From Bacteroidetes bacterium 41-46 (lineage in GTDB: Bacteria > Bacteroidota > Bacteroidia > Bacteroidales > UBA932): a stretch of DNA of 64,000 nucleotides. The stretch spans positions 62,001-126,000 of the forward strand of contig MKTA01000032.1 of NCBI GenBank assembly GCA_001897515.1, read 5' to 3'. Position numbers and translations under genes: made by a program. Every line of letters starts with the position of its first letter. Position 1 is the stretch's first letter. The notes under the pieces were generated by a model. The model saw only the letters and a program-made list of their open reading frames with translations. It did no database searches and was not told the origin of the DNA. Below are positions 52,572 through 62,637 of this stretch, piece by piece.

Positions 52572-54902
52572 CTATTTAATTTTTATTGAACCATTACCGG
52601 GCAGGTGGTAAATCAATCTTATTGAATCTACATCAAGCACGCTCCCGTCTGCGCCTGTAAATATTTCCCCAAAGATACTAGATGAAATTGAAACTGAAAT
52701 ATATTTTGAACCCTCCATCCAATTGTCATAAGAAAAATCAATTATTGACCTTGTCCATTCACTATTCCCTGAAAAAATATAAGAGGCAGATGCAACAAGA
52801 TTCTCCTGAGAGTTGTTCCAAAGATCTGCTTTAAGCAATCCCTGGTCATTTCCGGCGACTGTTTCAACTGGATTGAAAGCAGGAATAGTAGTTGAAGTAA
52901 TCTTAGGAGAAGTTTTTACTAAGGTCTCTCCCTTTCGGTATTTATGCCAGATAATGAGTTGTTTAGGCAGGTAGTATGTGTTAAATGGTATCCCCTTTAC
53001 AATCATTCTTCCTGGTGAATAGACATCTGCTGTAGCCGTGCTATATCTAAATTTGCCCAAAAAGAGATTTCCGGAAGTTAAAGAAGTGACCTTAATTATA
53101 TCTGCAAAATTTATTGTTGAAAGTTTTGTGAGTATTCTGGCTGCATATTTTGATTGGTAGCCATCCACTCTTACTACATTAACTGCTGATGGATTATTTG
53201 AGCTGTTCCAGCCGGAACCATCACTTGGGAAGATGGATGTCTCTAGGCTCTTAAACTGAGGATGTACTACCCACTCTTCAAAATCTTTGTTAGGTAGCTG
53301 GGGTGCAGGTATTACTCTTATTGTCCACTCTCTGGAGCTGCCACTCTCAGAAATTATTTTGAATTTTTTTGTACCACCCCAAGGAATTTCAACAACACCT
53401 CCTGAGACCATCCCCTCAATTTTTGATCCGGTAGATGTTTCTATTATTGGAGTAAGCTTTAAAGAGGTATTGTACTCAAAATTTTCACACACAATTACTA
53501 TTTCACTAATTTCCGGCTCAATATATATTTCGTCAACTGAGTATGAGAAAGAGGGTTTACCGTAATGGAAACCTGTCACATCCGCCTGATTTGAAAGAGG
53601 AGTTAATCTATTTACAAGCTTTAATGACCATAATTCATTTTTGCCATTTCTTGTAAGATTAAATGTCTTATAATCATTCATAGAGGAAAAGTTGATATCA
53701 GCAGAGAGACTATTCTCTGTGGGTTGTGAAAGTAAAATAGAGAAATCGTTTATTATCAGTGGAAACTCTCCATTTGAGAGAACAGGGATGGAGATTTCTC
53801 TTAATTCCGGATAAATCTCAGGAGGACCTAATTTTATGTCGTTATCAGATGAATAATAGGAGCCCCATTCTACTCCGGTTACTTTTATAATTGTGTTTGT
53901 TTGTCTAAAAACAATTTCCCATTTATTATAGTTTCCGGTTATATTGTCTATAATAATTAACTGGTGGGAATCATCTTCATTTTGAAAAATATACTCCTCA
54001 CCACTATATACCGAGGAACCTGTAATGAACTCATTAAAACTAAAATTGAAAAGTACGCCAAAGTTTTCTGCTTTCTTATCTCCTGAATAGTAAAGAATTA
54101 CCTGCCGGTCTTTTGTGTTAAAAGTGACAGTGTCTAAATTATGTAAAGATGAAGTAAATTTTGCATCAAAATGATTAAATGGATTAATAAGCCTCTGGTT
54201 TGATGTAATATCCTCTTTAGCATTAATTATAGAAACTTGCCATTTCTCCTCTCTCCCACTCTCACTTAATAAGTTTAATGTTTTTGTTTCTCCCTGAAAC
54301 GAAAATGTTAGCGACTCTCCCTTTTCCCAGTCGGTAAATACAGCACCTTCTGAAACCTCAACCTCGGGATTGATAATCAGGGGATAAGTTGGATCAACAG
54401 CGTATATTTTTACAATAGACTCTGTGGGGTCAGCAAAAGCCTCCTCTCCTACATTTAAAATACCATTAGATGAACTCTTAATCTTGAACTTCAGAATCTC
54501 GGATATCTCATTGGAAGATATAAGATTAAGCTTAATCTCATATCGTTTTGGCATTCCGCTCTCAGAAACTATTGTAATTGTATTAATTGAATTTAAGACA
54601 GGAAAAATCAACGAGCCATCATCTTCAAGACCAAGTATTTTTACCTTGCTGTCATTACAGATTATTGTTGGATATAACTTAAGCGGAAAGAGATATTTTC
54701 CAAATTTTACTGGAATAATTACTGATGACTCTTCAACTACAGGATTATCCAGAAGAACCTTTTCAGGTTCAACATTGTCAATACTTACGCTAATAATTAT
54801 GTTATCGTCACTTAGTTGTGCTACTTTTTCACAAGAGTGTAAAATCACAGCTACAAAAACTGCGATCAAACACAATTTATATGTAGCACAAATCTTTATC
54901 AT
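52572..54902 (-). CDS. Large lipoprotein with repeated Ig-like domains and C-terminal PCMD-like (putative carbohydrate metabolism) domain
   Basis: 776 aa; lipobox AVILHSC; repeated blocks ending in SESG.....W.I; C-terminal PNKDFEEWVV...YAARILTKLS...FLGKFRYS. Confidence 0.7.
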   Translation of the reverse strand: MIKICATYKLCLIAVFVAVILHSCEKVAQLSDDNIIISVSIDNVEPEKVLLDNPVVEESSVIIPVKFGKYLFPLKLYPTIICNDSKVKILGLEDDGSLIFPVLNSINTITIVSESGMPKRYEIKLNLISSNEISEILKFKIKSSSNGILNVGEEAFADPTESIVKIYAVDPTYPLIINPEVEVSEGAVFTDWEKGESLTFSFQGETKTLNLLSESGREEKWQVSIINAKEDITSNQRLINPFNHFDAKFTSSLHNLDTVTFNTKDRQVILYYSGDKKAENFGVLFNFSFNEFITGSSVYSGEEYIFQNEDDSHQLIIIDNITGNYNKWEIVFRQTNTIIKVTGVEWGSYYSSDNDIKLGPPEIYPELREISIPVLSNGEFPLIINDFSILLSQPTENSLSADINFSSMNDYKTFNLTRNGKNELWSLKLVNRLTPLSNQADVTGFHYGKPSFSYSVDEIYIEPEISEIVIVCENFEYNTSLKLTPIIETSTGSKIEGMVSGGVVEIPWGGTKKFKIISESGSSREWTIRVIPAPQLPNKDFEEWVVHPQFKSLETSIFPSDGSGWNSSNNPSAVNVVRVDGYQSKYAARILTKLSTINFADIIKVTSLTSGNLFLGKFRYSTATADVYSPGRMIVKGIPFNTYYLPKQLIIWHKYRKGETLVKTSPKITSTTIPAFNPVETVAGNDQGLLKADLWNNSQENLVASASYIFSGNSEWTRSIIDFSYDNWMEGSKYISVSISSSIFGEIFTGADGSVLDVDSIRLIYHLPGNGSIKIK

Positions 54903-57553
54903 AATTTTAATAAATCCTCACGGGCTCTTGTTAGTTTTTCAATTTTTGTAATTGCGTCTCTCTGTTTGTTGTATTCTGTCTCAACAACCTCTTTTGGTGC
55001 ACTTTCCACAAATCTTGGATTTGAAAGTTTTTTATTTACGCTGTTTAAAAATCCGTCCAATCTTTTAATCTCTGCGTCAATTTTTTCTACCTCCTGCTCT
55101 TTGTCTATGTAATTATCAAGCGGTATGAAAAACTCTGTCGTACCAACCATAAAAGAGGCTCCGGCATTATTACTCCCTCTCTCTGATATGGGTTTTACAG
55201 ATTCAATATTTACCAATTTTGTTATAAATGACAGAAGTTCAGACGGAATTGAGTTGTCTGTAACAAAGAGTTTTAGAGTCTCCTTAAGTGAAATATTACG
55301 TGACTGCCTTATATTCCGGATATTAACTATGGCCTCCTTGCACTCCTCTGCCTTCTTAATAAATGATAAGTCATATTCTACTGCCTTAGGCATACATGAT
55401 ATCATTATACTATCGCCCTCATCTCTCTTTTCTAGATTCTGCCATAGCTCCTCTGTAATGAATGGCATAAATGGGTGAAGCAATCTTAAAAGCTTGTCAA
55501 AGAACTCATTTGTTGACTGATGGGTATGGATGTCAATCTTCTCTCCTCTGCCAGGCTTAATAATCTCAAGATACCAAGAACAGAAATCATCCCAAAATAG
55601 CTTATACAATGTCATAAGTGCATCAGATATTCTGAACTTTGAGAAATGATCCTCAATAATTGTGAAGGAGTATGACAACAGATTGTCAAACCATTTTACT
55701 GCAGTGGCTGATCTTTCGTTTTGAGAAACATTATCGCTACTCTCCCATCCTGACACGAGTCTGTATGCATTCCATATTTTGTTTGAAAAATTCCTCCCCT
55801 GTTCAACCTGACTCTCGTCAAAGAGTATATCGTTTCCGGCACTGCTACAGAGTAGCATACCAACACGGACTCCATCTGCACCATAAATCTTCATCAAATC
55901 TATGGGATCTGGCGAATTACCCAGGGACTTAGACATCTTTCTTCCAAGTTTATCTCTCACAATTCCGGTTAAATATACGTTTCTAAAAGGCATATTTCCG
56001 CAAAACTCATCACCAGCCATAACCATCCTCGCTACCCAGAAAAACAGGATTTCAGGAGCAGTGACTAGATCATTGGTTGGATAGTAATATTCAAGATCTC
56101 TGTTTGGCTTTTTATCTGGAAATCCTGGTTTTTCAGGATCAAAAACAGAAATTGGCCACAGCCAGGAAGAGAACCATGTGTCCAGTACATCGGGATCCTG
56201 TATAAGCATATGCTCTTCAATTCCAGAGTCTCTTTTTTTTGCCTCAACTAATGCCTCTTTTATATCTGCAGCTACAACATAGCTTCCGTCAGGCAGGTAC
56301 CATGCCGGGATTCTCTGCCCCCACCACAATTGTCTGGATATGCACCAATCTTTTACATTCTCCATCCAGTGTCTGTATGAATTCCTGAACTTATCCGGTA
56401 TAAGTTTAATTTTGTCCTCATCTATATATTCTAAGGCTCTGGAGGCTGCATCATCCATCTTCATAAACCACTGAAGAGATAGTTTTGGTTCAATTACTGC
56501 ATTTGTCCTTTCTGAGTATCCAATTTGAGAAGTGTAATCCTCCTCTCTCTCCATATGCCCCTTTTCATAAAGCATTCCCACAATTTTTTTGCGTGCTTCA
56601 AATCTCTCTTCTCCGACAAATATCTTTGCCTCTTCATTAAGTCTTCCCCACTTATCTATTATGTCTGTGAAAGGCAAATTATGTCTTAACCCAATCTCAT
56701 AGTCGTTTATATCGTGTGCAGGAGTAACCTTAAGGCATCCTGTTCCAAAATCCATGGTTACATAATTGTCCTGAATAATTGGAATCTCCTTTTCTATCAG
56801 AGGGATTAAAACTTTTTTACCTTTAAGATATGAGTACCTTTCATCGTCAGGGTGAATACAAACAGCTGAATCAGCCATTATTGTTTCAGGTCTGGTAGTA
56901 GCAACAACAATATACCTGTCGGTCTTTTTGCCATTATCAGATATATAGTATCTTAAATGATATAATTTTGATTTTGTCTCTTTTCTGATTACCTCTTCGT
57001 CACTTACAGCTGTTTGACCCTCAGGATCCCAGTTCACCATTCTGACGCCTCTGTATATCAACCCCTTTTTGTAGTAATGTACAAAAGTGTTAATCACGCC
57101 ATCACTTAACTCTGGGTCCATTGTAAATTTAGTCCTATCCCAATCGCAAGATGCACCCAGTTTTTTAAGCTGCTCAAGAATAATTCCACCATGCTTCTCC
57201 TTCCAATCCCAGGCATGTTTAAGAAACTCCTCTCTCGTTATTTCGGATTTCTCAATACCTTCTGCCTTGAGCTTGGATACAACCTTAGCCTCAGTAGCAA
57301 TTGATGCGTGATCCGTTCCTGGAACCCAGCATGCATTCTTGCCTGACATTCTTGCCCTTCTGATTAATACATCCTGTATTGTATTATTTAGCATATGTCC
57401 CATATGAAGTACTCCTGTTACGTTAGGGGGGGGTATTACAATAGTGTAAGGCTCCCTTTCATCCGGCTCAGAATGAAATAATTTGTGGCTTAGCCAGTAT
57501 GAGTACCATTTCTCCTCAGTCCCTGCGGGGTCGTATTTTGCTGGAATCTCCAT
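54899..57553 (-). CDS. valS: Valyl-tRNA synthetase
   Basis: 884 aa; PPPNVTGVLHMGHMLNNTIQD, GRKMSKSLGNSPDPIDLM, Val-tRNA-synthetase C-terminal coiled coil. Confidence 0.97.
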   Translation of the reverse strand: MEIPAKYDPAGTEEKWYSYWLSHKLFHSEPDEREPYTIVIPPPNVTGVLHMGHMLNNTIQDVLIRRARMSGKNACWVPGTDHASIATEAKVVSKLKAEGIEKSEITREEFLKHAWDWKEKHGGIILEQLKKLGASCDWDRTKFTMDPELSDGVINTFVHYYKKGLIYRGVRMVNWDPEGQTAVSDEEVIRKETKSKLYHLRYYISDNGKKTDRYIVVATTRPETIMADSAVCIHPDDERYSYLKGKKVLIPLIEKEIPIIQDNYVTMDFGTGCLKVTPAHDINDYEIGLRHNLPFTDIIDKWGRLNEEAKIFVGEERFEARKKIVGMLYEKGHMEREEDYTSQIGYSERTNAVIEPKLSLQWFMKMDDAASRALEYIDEDKIKLIPDKFRNSYRHWMENVKDWCISRQLWWGQRIPAWYLPDGSYVVAADIKEALVEAKKRDSGIEEHMLIQDPDVLDTWFSSWLWPISVFDPEKPGFPDKKPNRDLEYYYPTNDLVTAPEILFFWVARMVMAGDEFCGNMPFRNVYLTGIVRDKLGRKMSKSLGNSPDPIDLMKIYGADGVRVGMLLCSSAGNDILFDESQVEQGRNFSNKIWNAYRLVSGWESSDNVSQNERSATAVKWFDNLLSYSFTIIEDHFSKFRISDALMTLYKLFWDDFCSWYLEIIKPGRGEKIDIHTHQSTNEFFDKLLRLLHPFMPFITEELWQNLEKRDEGDSIMISCMPKAVEYDLSFIKKAEECKEAIVNIRNIRQSRNISLKETLKLFVTDNSIPSELLSFITKLVNIESVKPISERGSNNAGASFMVGTTEFFIPLDNYIDKEQEVEKIDAEIKRLDGFLNSVNKKLSNPRFVESAPKEVVETEYNKQRDAITKIEKLTRAREDLLKL

Positions 57554-57579
57554 AAAACTTTATATGATTTAACAATCTA

Positions 57580-57587
57580 CAAATGTA
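57580..57587 (-). promoter_or_regulatory. Putative -7 element (TACATTTG) for valS
   Basis: TAnnTTTG on the minus strand, 27 nt upstream of the valS ATG. Confidence 0.4.
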
Positions 57588-57600
57588 TGAATTTTTATCT

Positions 57601-57608
57601 TATATTTG
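57601..57608 (+). promoter_or_regulatory. Putative -7 element (TATATTTG) for the DUF3467-etfBA-acd unit
   Basis: TAnnTTTG, 26 nt upstream of the revised ATG at 57635. Confidence 0.45.
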
Positions 57609-57634
57609 CGAACCATATAATTACACTAATAAAA

Positions 57635-57943
57635 ATGAACGCTGATAATGAGCTAAATATAGAGTTGAGTGCAGAAGTTGCCGAAGGAGCTTACTCAAAT
57701 CTTGCAATAATTACACATTCTAGTAGTGAATTTATAATTGATTTCATACGAATGATGCCAGGGGTGCCTAAACCTAAGGTTGACAGTAGAATAATTATGA
57801 CTGCAGAGAATGCAAAAAGGGTGCTTAAAGCACTAGAGGATAATATTAACAAGTTTGAAGATCAATTTGGAGAAATTATCATTCATAATAATGAGAATGG
57901 ATCTATTCCAATGGCCTTTGGTAATAATAATGCCGAGGCCTGA
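57635..57943 (+). CDS. DUF3467-family protein
   Basis: ORF from 57587, start revised to MNADNELNIELS; EGAYSNLAIITHSSSEFIIDFIRMMPG, VDSRIIMTAENAKRVLKALEDNI. Confidence 0.85.
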   Translation: MNADNELNIELSAEVAEGAYSNLAIITHSSSEFIIDFIRMMPGVPKPKVDSRIIMTAENAKRVLKALEDNINKFEDQFGEIIIHNNENGSIPMAFGNNNAEA

Positions 57944-57961
57944 AAACAATAATTAACAAAT

Positions 57962-58837
57962 ATGACGAAAGCATTTAAAATCGTAGTTCTGGCAAAACAA
58001 GTGCCAGATACAAGAAATGTTGGCAAAAATGCAATGAAGGAAGATGGCACCGTTAACAGAGCGGCCCTTCCGGCCATATTCAACCCTGAGGACATGAACG
58101 CTCTTGAACAGGCCCTCAGGATAAAAGATAAAAACCCCGGTACTAAAGTCTATCTTCTTACTATGGGACCCGGCAGAGCAGCAGATATAATTAGAGAGGG
58201 TCTATTCAGAGGTGCAGATGGTGGCGTCCTTTTAACCGACAGAAAGTTCGCAGGTGCAGATACACTTGCTACCTCTTATGCAATCTCTATGGCACTTGAC
58301 AAAATGAAGCCGGATCTTATTTTTGCTGGAAGGCAGGCGATAGATGGTGACACAGCTCAGGTTGGACCACAGGTTGCACAAAAGCTTAATTTTCCTCAAA
58401 TTACCTATGCAGAAGAGGTTATTGATATAAATAGTAATACTATAACAGTCAAAAGAAGACTGGAAAGAGGCATTGAGGTAGTTGAATCTTCTCTTCCGGC
58501 TGTAGTGACTGTACATGCTACAGCCCCTGAATGCAGACCAAGAAATGCAAAACAATTGATGAAATATAAGCATGCAAGGACTTTGTCGGAAGAACAGGAT
58601 AATGAGCATAACTCATATCTGCCACTATTCACAATGGACTATCTGAAAATTGAGGAGTGGGGTGTTAATGAAATTGGAGGTGATGAGAAAAATTATGGCC
58701 TTTCCGGATCTCCAACAAAGGTTAAAAAGATTGAAAACATTGTTTTTCAGGCAAAAGAGTCTAAGAGACTTACCTCATCCCCGCAAGATATTGACTCCCT
58801 AATGAAGGAATTAATAGCTTCGCATACAATAGGTTAA
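57962..58837 (+). CDS. etfB: Electron transfer flavoprotein subunit beta
   Basis: 291 aa; VLAKQVPDTRNV, NPEDMNALEQALRIKD, IFAGRQAIDGDTAQVGPQVAQKL. Confidence 0.94.
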   Translation: MTKAFKIVVLAKQVPDTRNVGKNAMKEDGTVNRAALPAIFNPEDMNALEQALRIKDKNPGTKVYLLTMGPGRAADIIREGLFRGADGGVLLTDRKFAGADTLATSYAISMALDKMKPDLIFAGRQAIDGDTAQVGPQVAQKLNFPQITYAEEVIDINSNTITVKRRLERGIEVVESSLPAVVTVHATAPECRPRNAKQLMKYKHARTLSEEQDNEHNSYLPLFTMDYLKIEEWGVNEIGGDEKNYGLSGSPTKVKKIENIVFQAKESKRLTSSPQDIDSLMKELIASHTIG

Positions 58838-58855
58838 TATAATAAATATTAGATA

Positions 58856-59875
58856 ATGAATAATATAATTGTATATATTGAGACTGAAAACGGAAATGTA
58901 AGTGATGTCAGTCTGGAACTTCTTACTAAGGGGAGAGCACTTTCAGCTCAGCTTGGATGCAAACTGGAGGCATTGCTGATTGGATTTGGTGTAGAAAATC
59001 TCATTCCTGTTCTTGCTGAATACGGAGCTTCAAAGGTTCACCTGGCAGATGATAAGAGACTTGAGAACTACCTGACTCTTCCATATGCGGAAATAGCAAT
59101 ATCTACACTAAAGAAAGAGAGCCCGCAAATAGCTCTGTTTGGAGCTACAAGTGTCGGAAGAGACTTGGCTCCAAGGGTTTCAGGAGCTCTCAACAGCGGA
59201 TTGACAGCAGATTGCACATCGTTAGAAATTGGACCACATACTGATAATAAGTCTGCTAAGACGTATGAAAATCTACTGTATCAAATAAGGCCCGCTTTTG
59301 GAGGTAACATTATTGCAACAATTATTAATCCGGACCACAGGCCACAAATGGCTACTGTCAGAGAAGGTGTAATGAAAAGGGAGCCTCTGAATCGACCTGT
59401 TGATTGCAAGTGCGTAAAAATTGATGTTGATAAAATCCTGAATGATATCCATTTCATAGTTAAGATTATTGAAAGGCACGTAGAGGATAGAAAAATTGAT
59501 ATTAAGTCCTCTTCTGTAATAGTTGCAGGAGGTTTTGGAGTTGGTTCAAAAGAGAATTTTGAGTTGCTTTTTGAACTTGCCCGTGTTCTAGGCGGAGAGG
59601 TTGGAGCATCAAGAGCTGCAGTTGACGCAGGTTTCGCGGATCATGCAAGGCAAATTGGACAAACCGGTGTAACTGTTAGACCAAAGCTTTACATAGCTGT
59701 TGGAATTTCTGGCCAGATACAACACACTGCCGGTATGGATCAGTCTGCAATGATTATTTCAATAAACACAGACCCCTCTGCACCTGTTAATCAGATAGCT
59801 GATTATGCAATAATTGGTGATTTTACTGAGGTTATTCCGAGAATGATTAAGTCGTACAAAAACAACAGCAAATAG
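58856..59875 (+). CDS. etfA: Electron transfer flavoprotein subunit alpha
   Basis: 339 aa; FGATSVGRDLAPRVSGALNSGLTADCT, C-terminal QIGQTGVTVRPKLYIAVGISGQIQHTAGM. Confidence 0.95.
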   Translation: MNNIIVYIETENGNVSDVSLELLTKGRALSAQLGCKLEALLIGFGVENLIPVLAEYGASKVHLADDKRLENYLTLPYAEIAISTLKKESPQIALFGATSVGRDLAPRVSGALNSGLTADCTSLEIGPHTDNKSAKTYENLLYQIRPAFGGNIIATIINPDHRPQMATVREGVMKREPLNRPVDCKCVKIDVDKILNDIHFIVKIIERHVEDRKIDIKSSSVIVAGGFGVGSKENFELLFELARVLGGEVGASRAAVDAGFADHARQIGQTGVTVRPKLYIAVGISGQIQHTAGMDQSAMIISINTDPSAPVNQIADYAIIGDFTEVIPRMIKSYKNNSK

Positions 59876-59877
59876 AG

Positions 59878-61605
59878 ATGGCTAATTTTTACAAAGACAA
59901 TAAAGATCTGAAATTTCAGTTTGAACATCCTCTTATGAAGACGATTGTATCTTTAAAGGAGCAGGATTTCAGAGATTCAGGGCAATTTGACTACGCTCCT
60001 TGCACAGCTGAAGATGCAATTGATTCTTATGATAAGGTAATGGAAATTATGGGAGACATCTGCGGAAATGTAATCTCTCCAAATGCCGAAAACGTTGATA
60101 AATCTGGTCCTGTTCATCATGAAGGAAGAGTTTACTACGCCTCTGGAACAAGACAAAATCAAGATGTTTTAACACAGGCCGGTCTTTATGGAATGGCTCT
60201 TCCCCGTGAATTCGGAGGGTTAAATTTCTCTATGGTTCCTTATGTAATGTCGGCTGAAATTGTCGCAAGAGCAGATGCTGGATTCGCAAATATCTGGGGG
60301 CTTCAAGATTGTGCTGAAACAATTAATGAATATGCATCAGAAGAGATAAAAAAGGAGTTTCTTCCAAGAATCAATTGCGGTGAAACCTGCTCAATGGATC
60401 TTACTGAGCCAGACGCAGGTTCAGATCTGCAGGCCGTAATGCTAAGGGCATCTTATAATGAAAGTGAGAACAGATGGTATCTTAATGGAGTAAAGAGGTT
60501 CATTACAAATGGAGATGCCGAAATTAAACTGGTTCTTGCAAGATCGGAGGAGGGAACAACAGATGGCAGAGGGCTCTCATATTTTGTGTATGATAAGAAA
60601 TGGGGCGGTGTAACTGTCAGAAGAATTGAGAACAAGCTCGGAATAAAAGGTAGTCCGACGTGTGAACTAGTATTTAACAACGCACCGGCTAAACTAGTTG
60701 GTGAGAGAAAGCTGGGTTTGATAAAATATGTTATGTCGCTAATGAACGGAGCCAGACTTGGTGTTGGTGCTCAGTCTGTAGGTATTTCTGAAGCCGCGTA
60801 CAGAGAAGCTTTAAAATACGCACATGAAAGAGCTCAGTTTGGAAAGCCAATTATTCAATTCCCTGCTGTTTACGAGATGCTTGCACTGATAAAGGCCAAG
60901 TTGCAGGCATCAAGAACTCTATTATATGAGACAACAAGATTTGTTGATATATATAAAGCATATGGATTTATTGCAGAGGAGAGGAAGTTGTCACCAGATG
61001 AGCGAGCTGAATCAAAAAAGTATCAGAAGCTTGCAGATATGTTTACACCTATGCTTAAACTAGTATCATCTGAGTATTGCAATCAGAATTCTTACGATTC
61101 TTTGCAAATACATGGAGGTTCAGGATTTATGAAGGATTATCCTATTGAGAGAATATACCGAGACGCAAGAATTACTACAATTTATGAGGGAACCTCACAG
61201 CTTCAGGTTGTTGCGGCCCAAAGGTATGTTACAAATGGATCATATTTAGCTCAAATGCGGGAGTATGAAAAAATCTCAGTGAAGCCAGAGTATGAGCCGT
61301 ATAAAAGAGAGATAATTGATATGACTGACCAGTATGAAAAAGCAGTTCAAATTGTTGCAGATAAGGACTCTGAATATATTGACTTTCATGCTAGAAGGCT
61401 CGTTGAGATGGCCTCTCACATTATTATGAGCTACCTTCTTCTTGGTGACACTCAAAGAGAAGATAGTTATGCCGCATCTATGGAAATATTTCTTGATAAA
61501 TCAAAATCGTGGAATAACGAAAGATTCTCTTATATACGAGATTTTACAGAATTTAAAATGGGCTCGTTTCTAGCAGTAAAAGGCGAGAAGCCTTTGGAAG
61601 CGTAG
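59878..61605 (+). CDS. Acyl-CoA dehydrogenase family protein (about 575 aa, with C-terminal extension)
   Basis: FGGLNFSMVPYVMSAEIVARADAG, MDLTEPDAGSDLQAV, ERIYRDARITTIYEGTSQLQ. Confidence 0.94.
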   Translation: MANFYKDNKDLKFQFEHPLMKTIVSLKEQDFRDSGQFDYAPCTAEDAIDSYDKVMEIMGDICGNVISPNAENVDKSGPVHHEGRVYYASGTRQNQDVLTQAGLYGMALPREFGGLNFSMVPYVMSAEIVARADAGFANIWGLQDCAETINEYASEEIKKEFLPRINCGETCSMDLTEPDAGSDLQAVMLRASYNESENRWYLNGVKRFITNGDAEIKLVLARSEEGTTDGRGLSYFVYDKKWGGVTVRRIENKLGIKGSPTCELVFNNAPAKLVGERKLGLIKYVMSLMNGARLGVGAQSVGISEAAYREALKYAHERAQFGKPIIQFPAVYEMLALIKAKLQASRTLLYETTRFVDIYKAYGFIAEERKLSPDERAESKKYQKLADMFTPMLKLVSSEYCNQNSYDSLQIHGGSGFMKDYPIERIYRDARITTIYEGTSQLQVVAAQRYVTNGSYLAQMREYEKISVKPEYEPYKREIIDMTDQYEKAVQIVADKDSEYIDFHARRLVEMASHIIMSYLLLGDTQREDSYAASMEIFLDKSKSWNNERFSYIRDFTEFKMGSFLAVKGEKPLEA

Positions 61606-61623
61606 TATTCTCTTTAACATCTT

Positions 61624-61661
61624 AATAACAGTCGGAAAAGCTTTCCCGACTGTTATTTTTT
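61624..61661. terminator. Shared terminator between convergent acd and CDF genes
   Basis: AATAACAGTCGG ... CCGACTGTTATT 12-bp stem followed by TTTT; A/T-rich on both sides. Confidence 0.75.
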
Positions 61662-62541
61662 ATCTGCACTCCCTTCTCCCTTTATAGTTGTCTGATTCAT
61701 CTAGTTTCTCTTGTTCAATAGTTGAGTGCTCAATACCCTCTCTCAAGAGAACTGACCTTATGCTTCCTTTAACCTTGTTTGAGTCAAAATCCGGATTACA
61801 AACATAGTGTAAAGAAGCTATGTTTTTCTCCCCATCCATACTCCACACATGAAAATCAGAAATTGATTTTACACCATCTAAATTTGCAATTATATGCTCT
61901 AATTTAGATATATCTAATTCAGGTGGTACTTGTTGGAGCAAAATTGAGAATGTCTCTTTTAAGTTTCTATAAACGTTAATAATTACCCAGATTACTACAA
62001 CTAATGATAGCAGAGGGTCAATATATGAAATGCCGGTAAAGTACATAATTATGCTTCCAATCAGAATTGCCCCCCACCCCAAAACATCCTCCATCATATG
62101 TATAGTTACAGCCTTTTCATTGTGAGATTTACCTCTTCTAAGCTTAATTACAGCAACTCCGTTAACGACTATACCAAGCAATGAGAGTGCTATCATTCCA
62201 AAGGCATTGCTCTCCTGAGGATTAATCAATCTTTCAATACTCTCGCTGATCATAATCATTGATCCAAAAAGAAGAACAACCGAAATAAATACAGACCCCA
62301 ATAGGGAGAATCGTCTGTATCCATAGGTGAATTTGTCGTCACCCCTCTTTTTTGATTTTCTTTGGAGATAATAGGCTACTCCAAGAGAAAGAGAGTCTCC
62401 GAAATCATGGATAGCATCAGAAAGAATTGCAACTGAATTTGTTACAACTCCTCCAATCAATTCAATAATTGCAAAGCAAAGATTTAACAAAAATGCAATT
62501 AAAATATTGCCGGTAGAATCATTAGAATCACTCTCTTTCAT
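61660..62541 (-). CDS. Cation diffusion facilitator (CDF) family transporter
   Basis: 293 aa; NSVAILSDAIHDFGDSLSLG, HMMEDVLGWGAILIGSIIMYFTG, SISDFHVWSMDGEKNIASLHYV. Confidence 0.94.
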   Translation of the reverse strand: MKESDSNDSTGNILIAFLLNLCFAIIELIGGVVTNSVAILSDAIHDFGDSLSLGVAYYLQRKSKKRGDDKFTYGYRRFSLLGSVFISVVLLFGSMIMISESIERLINPQESNAFGMIALSLLGIVVNGVAVIKLRRGKSHNEKAVTIHMMEDVLGWGAILIGSIIMYFTGISYIDPLLSLVVVIWVIINVYRNLKETFSILLQQVPPELDISKLEHIIANLDGVKSISDFHVWSMDGEKNIASLHYVCNPDFDSNKVKGSIRSVLLREGIEHSTIEQEKLDESDNYKGRRECR

Positions 62542-62611
62542 AACGCTTTTAATATGGTATTAACACTTAAGCGAGGGGATTGTTTGCAAAACCCATATTG
62601 ATTAAAATTTT

Positions 62612-62619
62612 TATCTTTG
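62612..62619 (+). promoter_or_regulatory. Putative -7 element (TATCTTTG) for the fucose-isomerase-like gene
   Basis: TAnnTTTG, 18 nt upstream of the ATG. Confidence 0.45.
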
Positions 62620-62637
62620 CAAAATTAAAAGCATTTT

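Noticed and set aside
54424-54951. 175-aa + strand ORF
   Set aside because: Antisense to the large Ig-like lipoprotein and the valS end; no homology signal or plausible start signals
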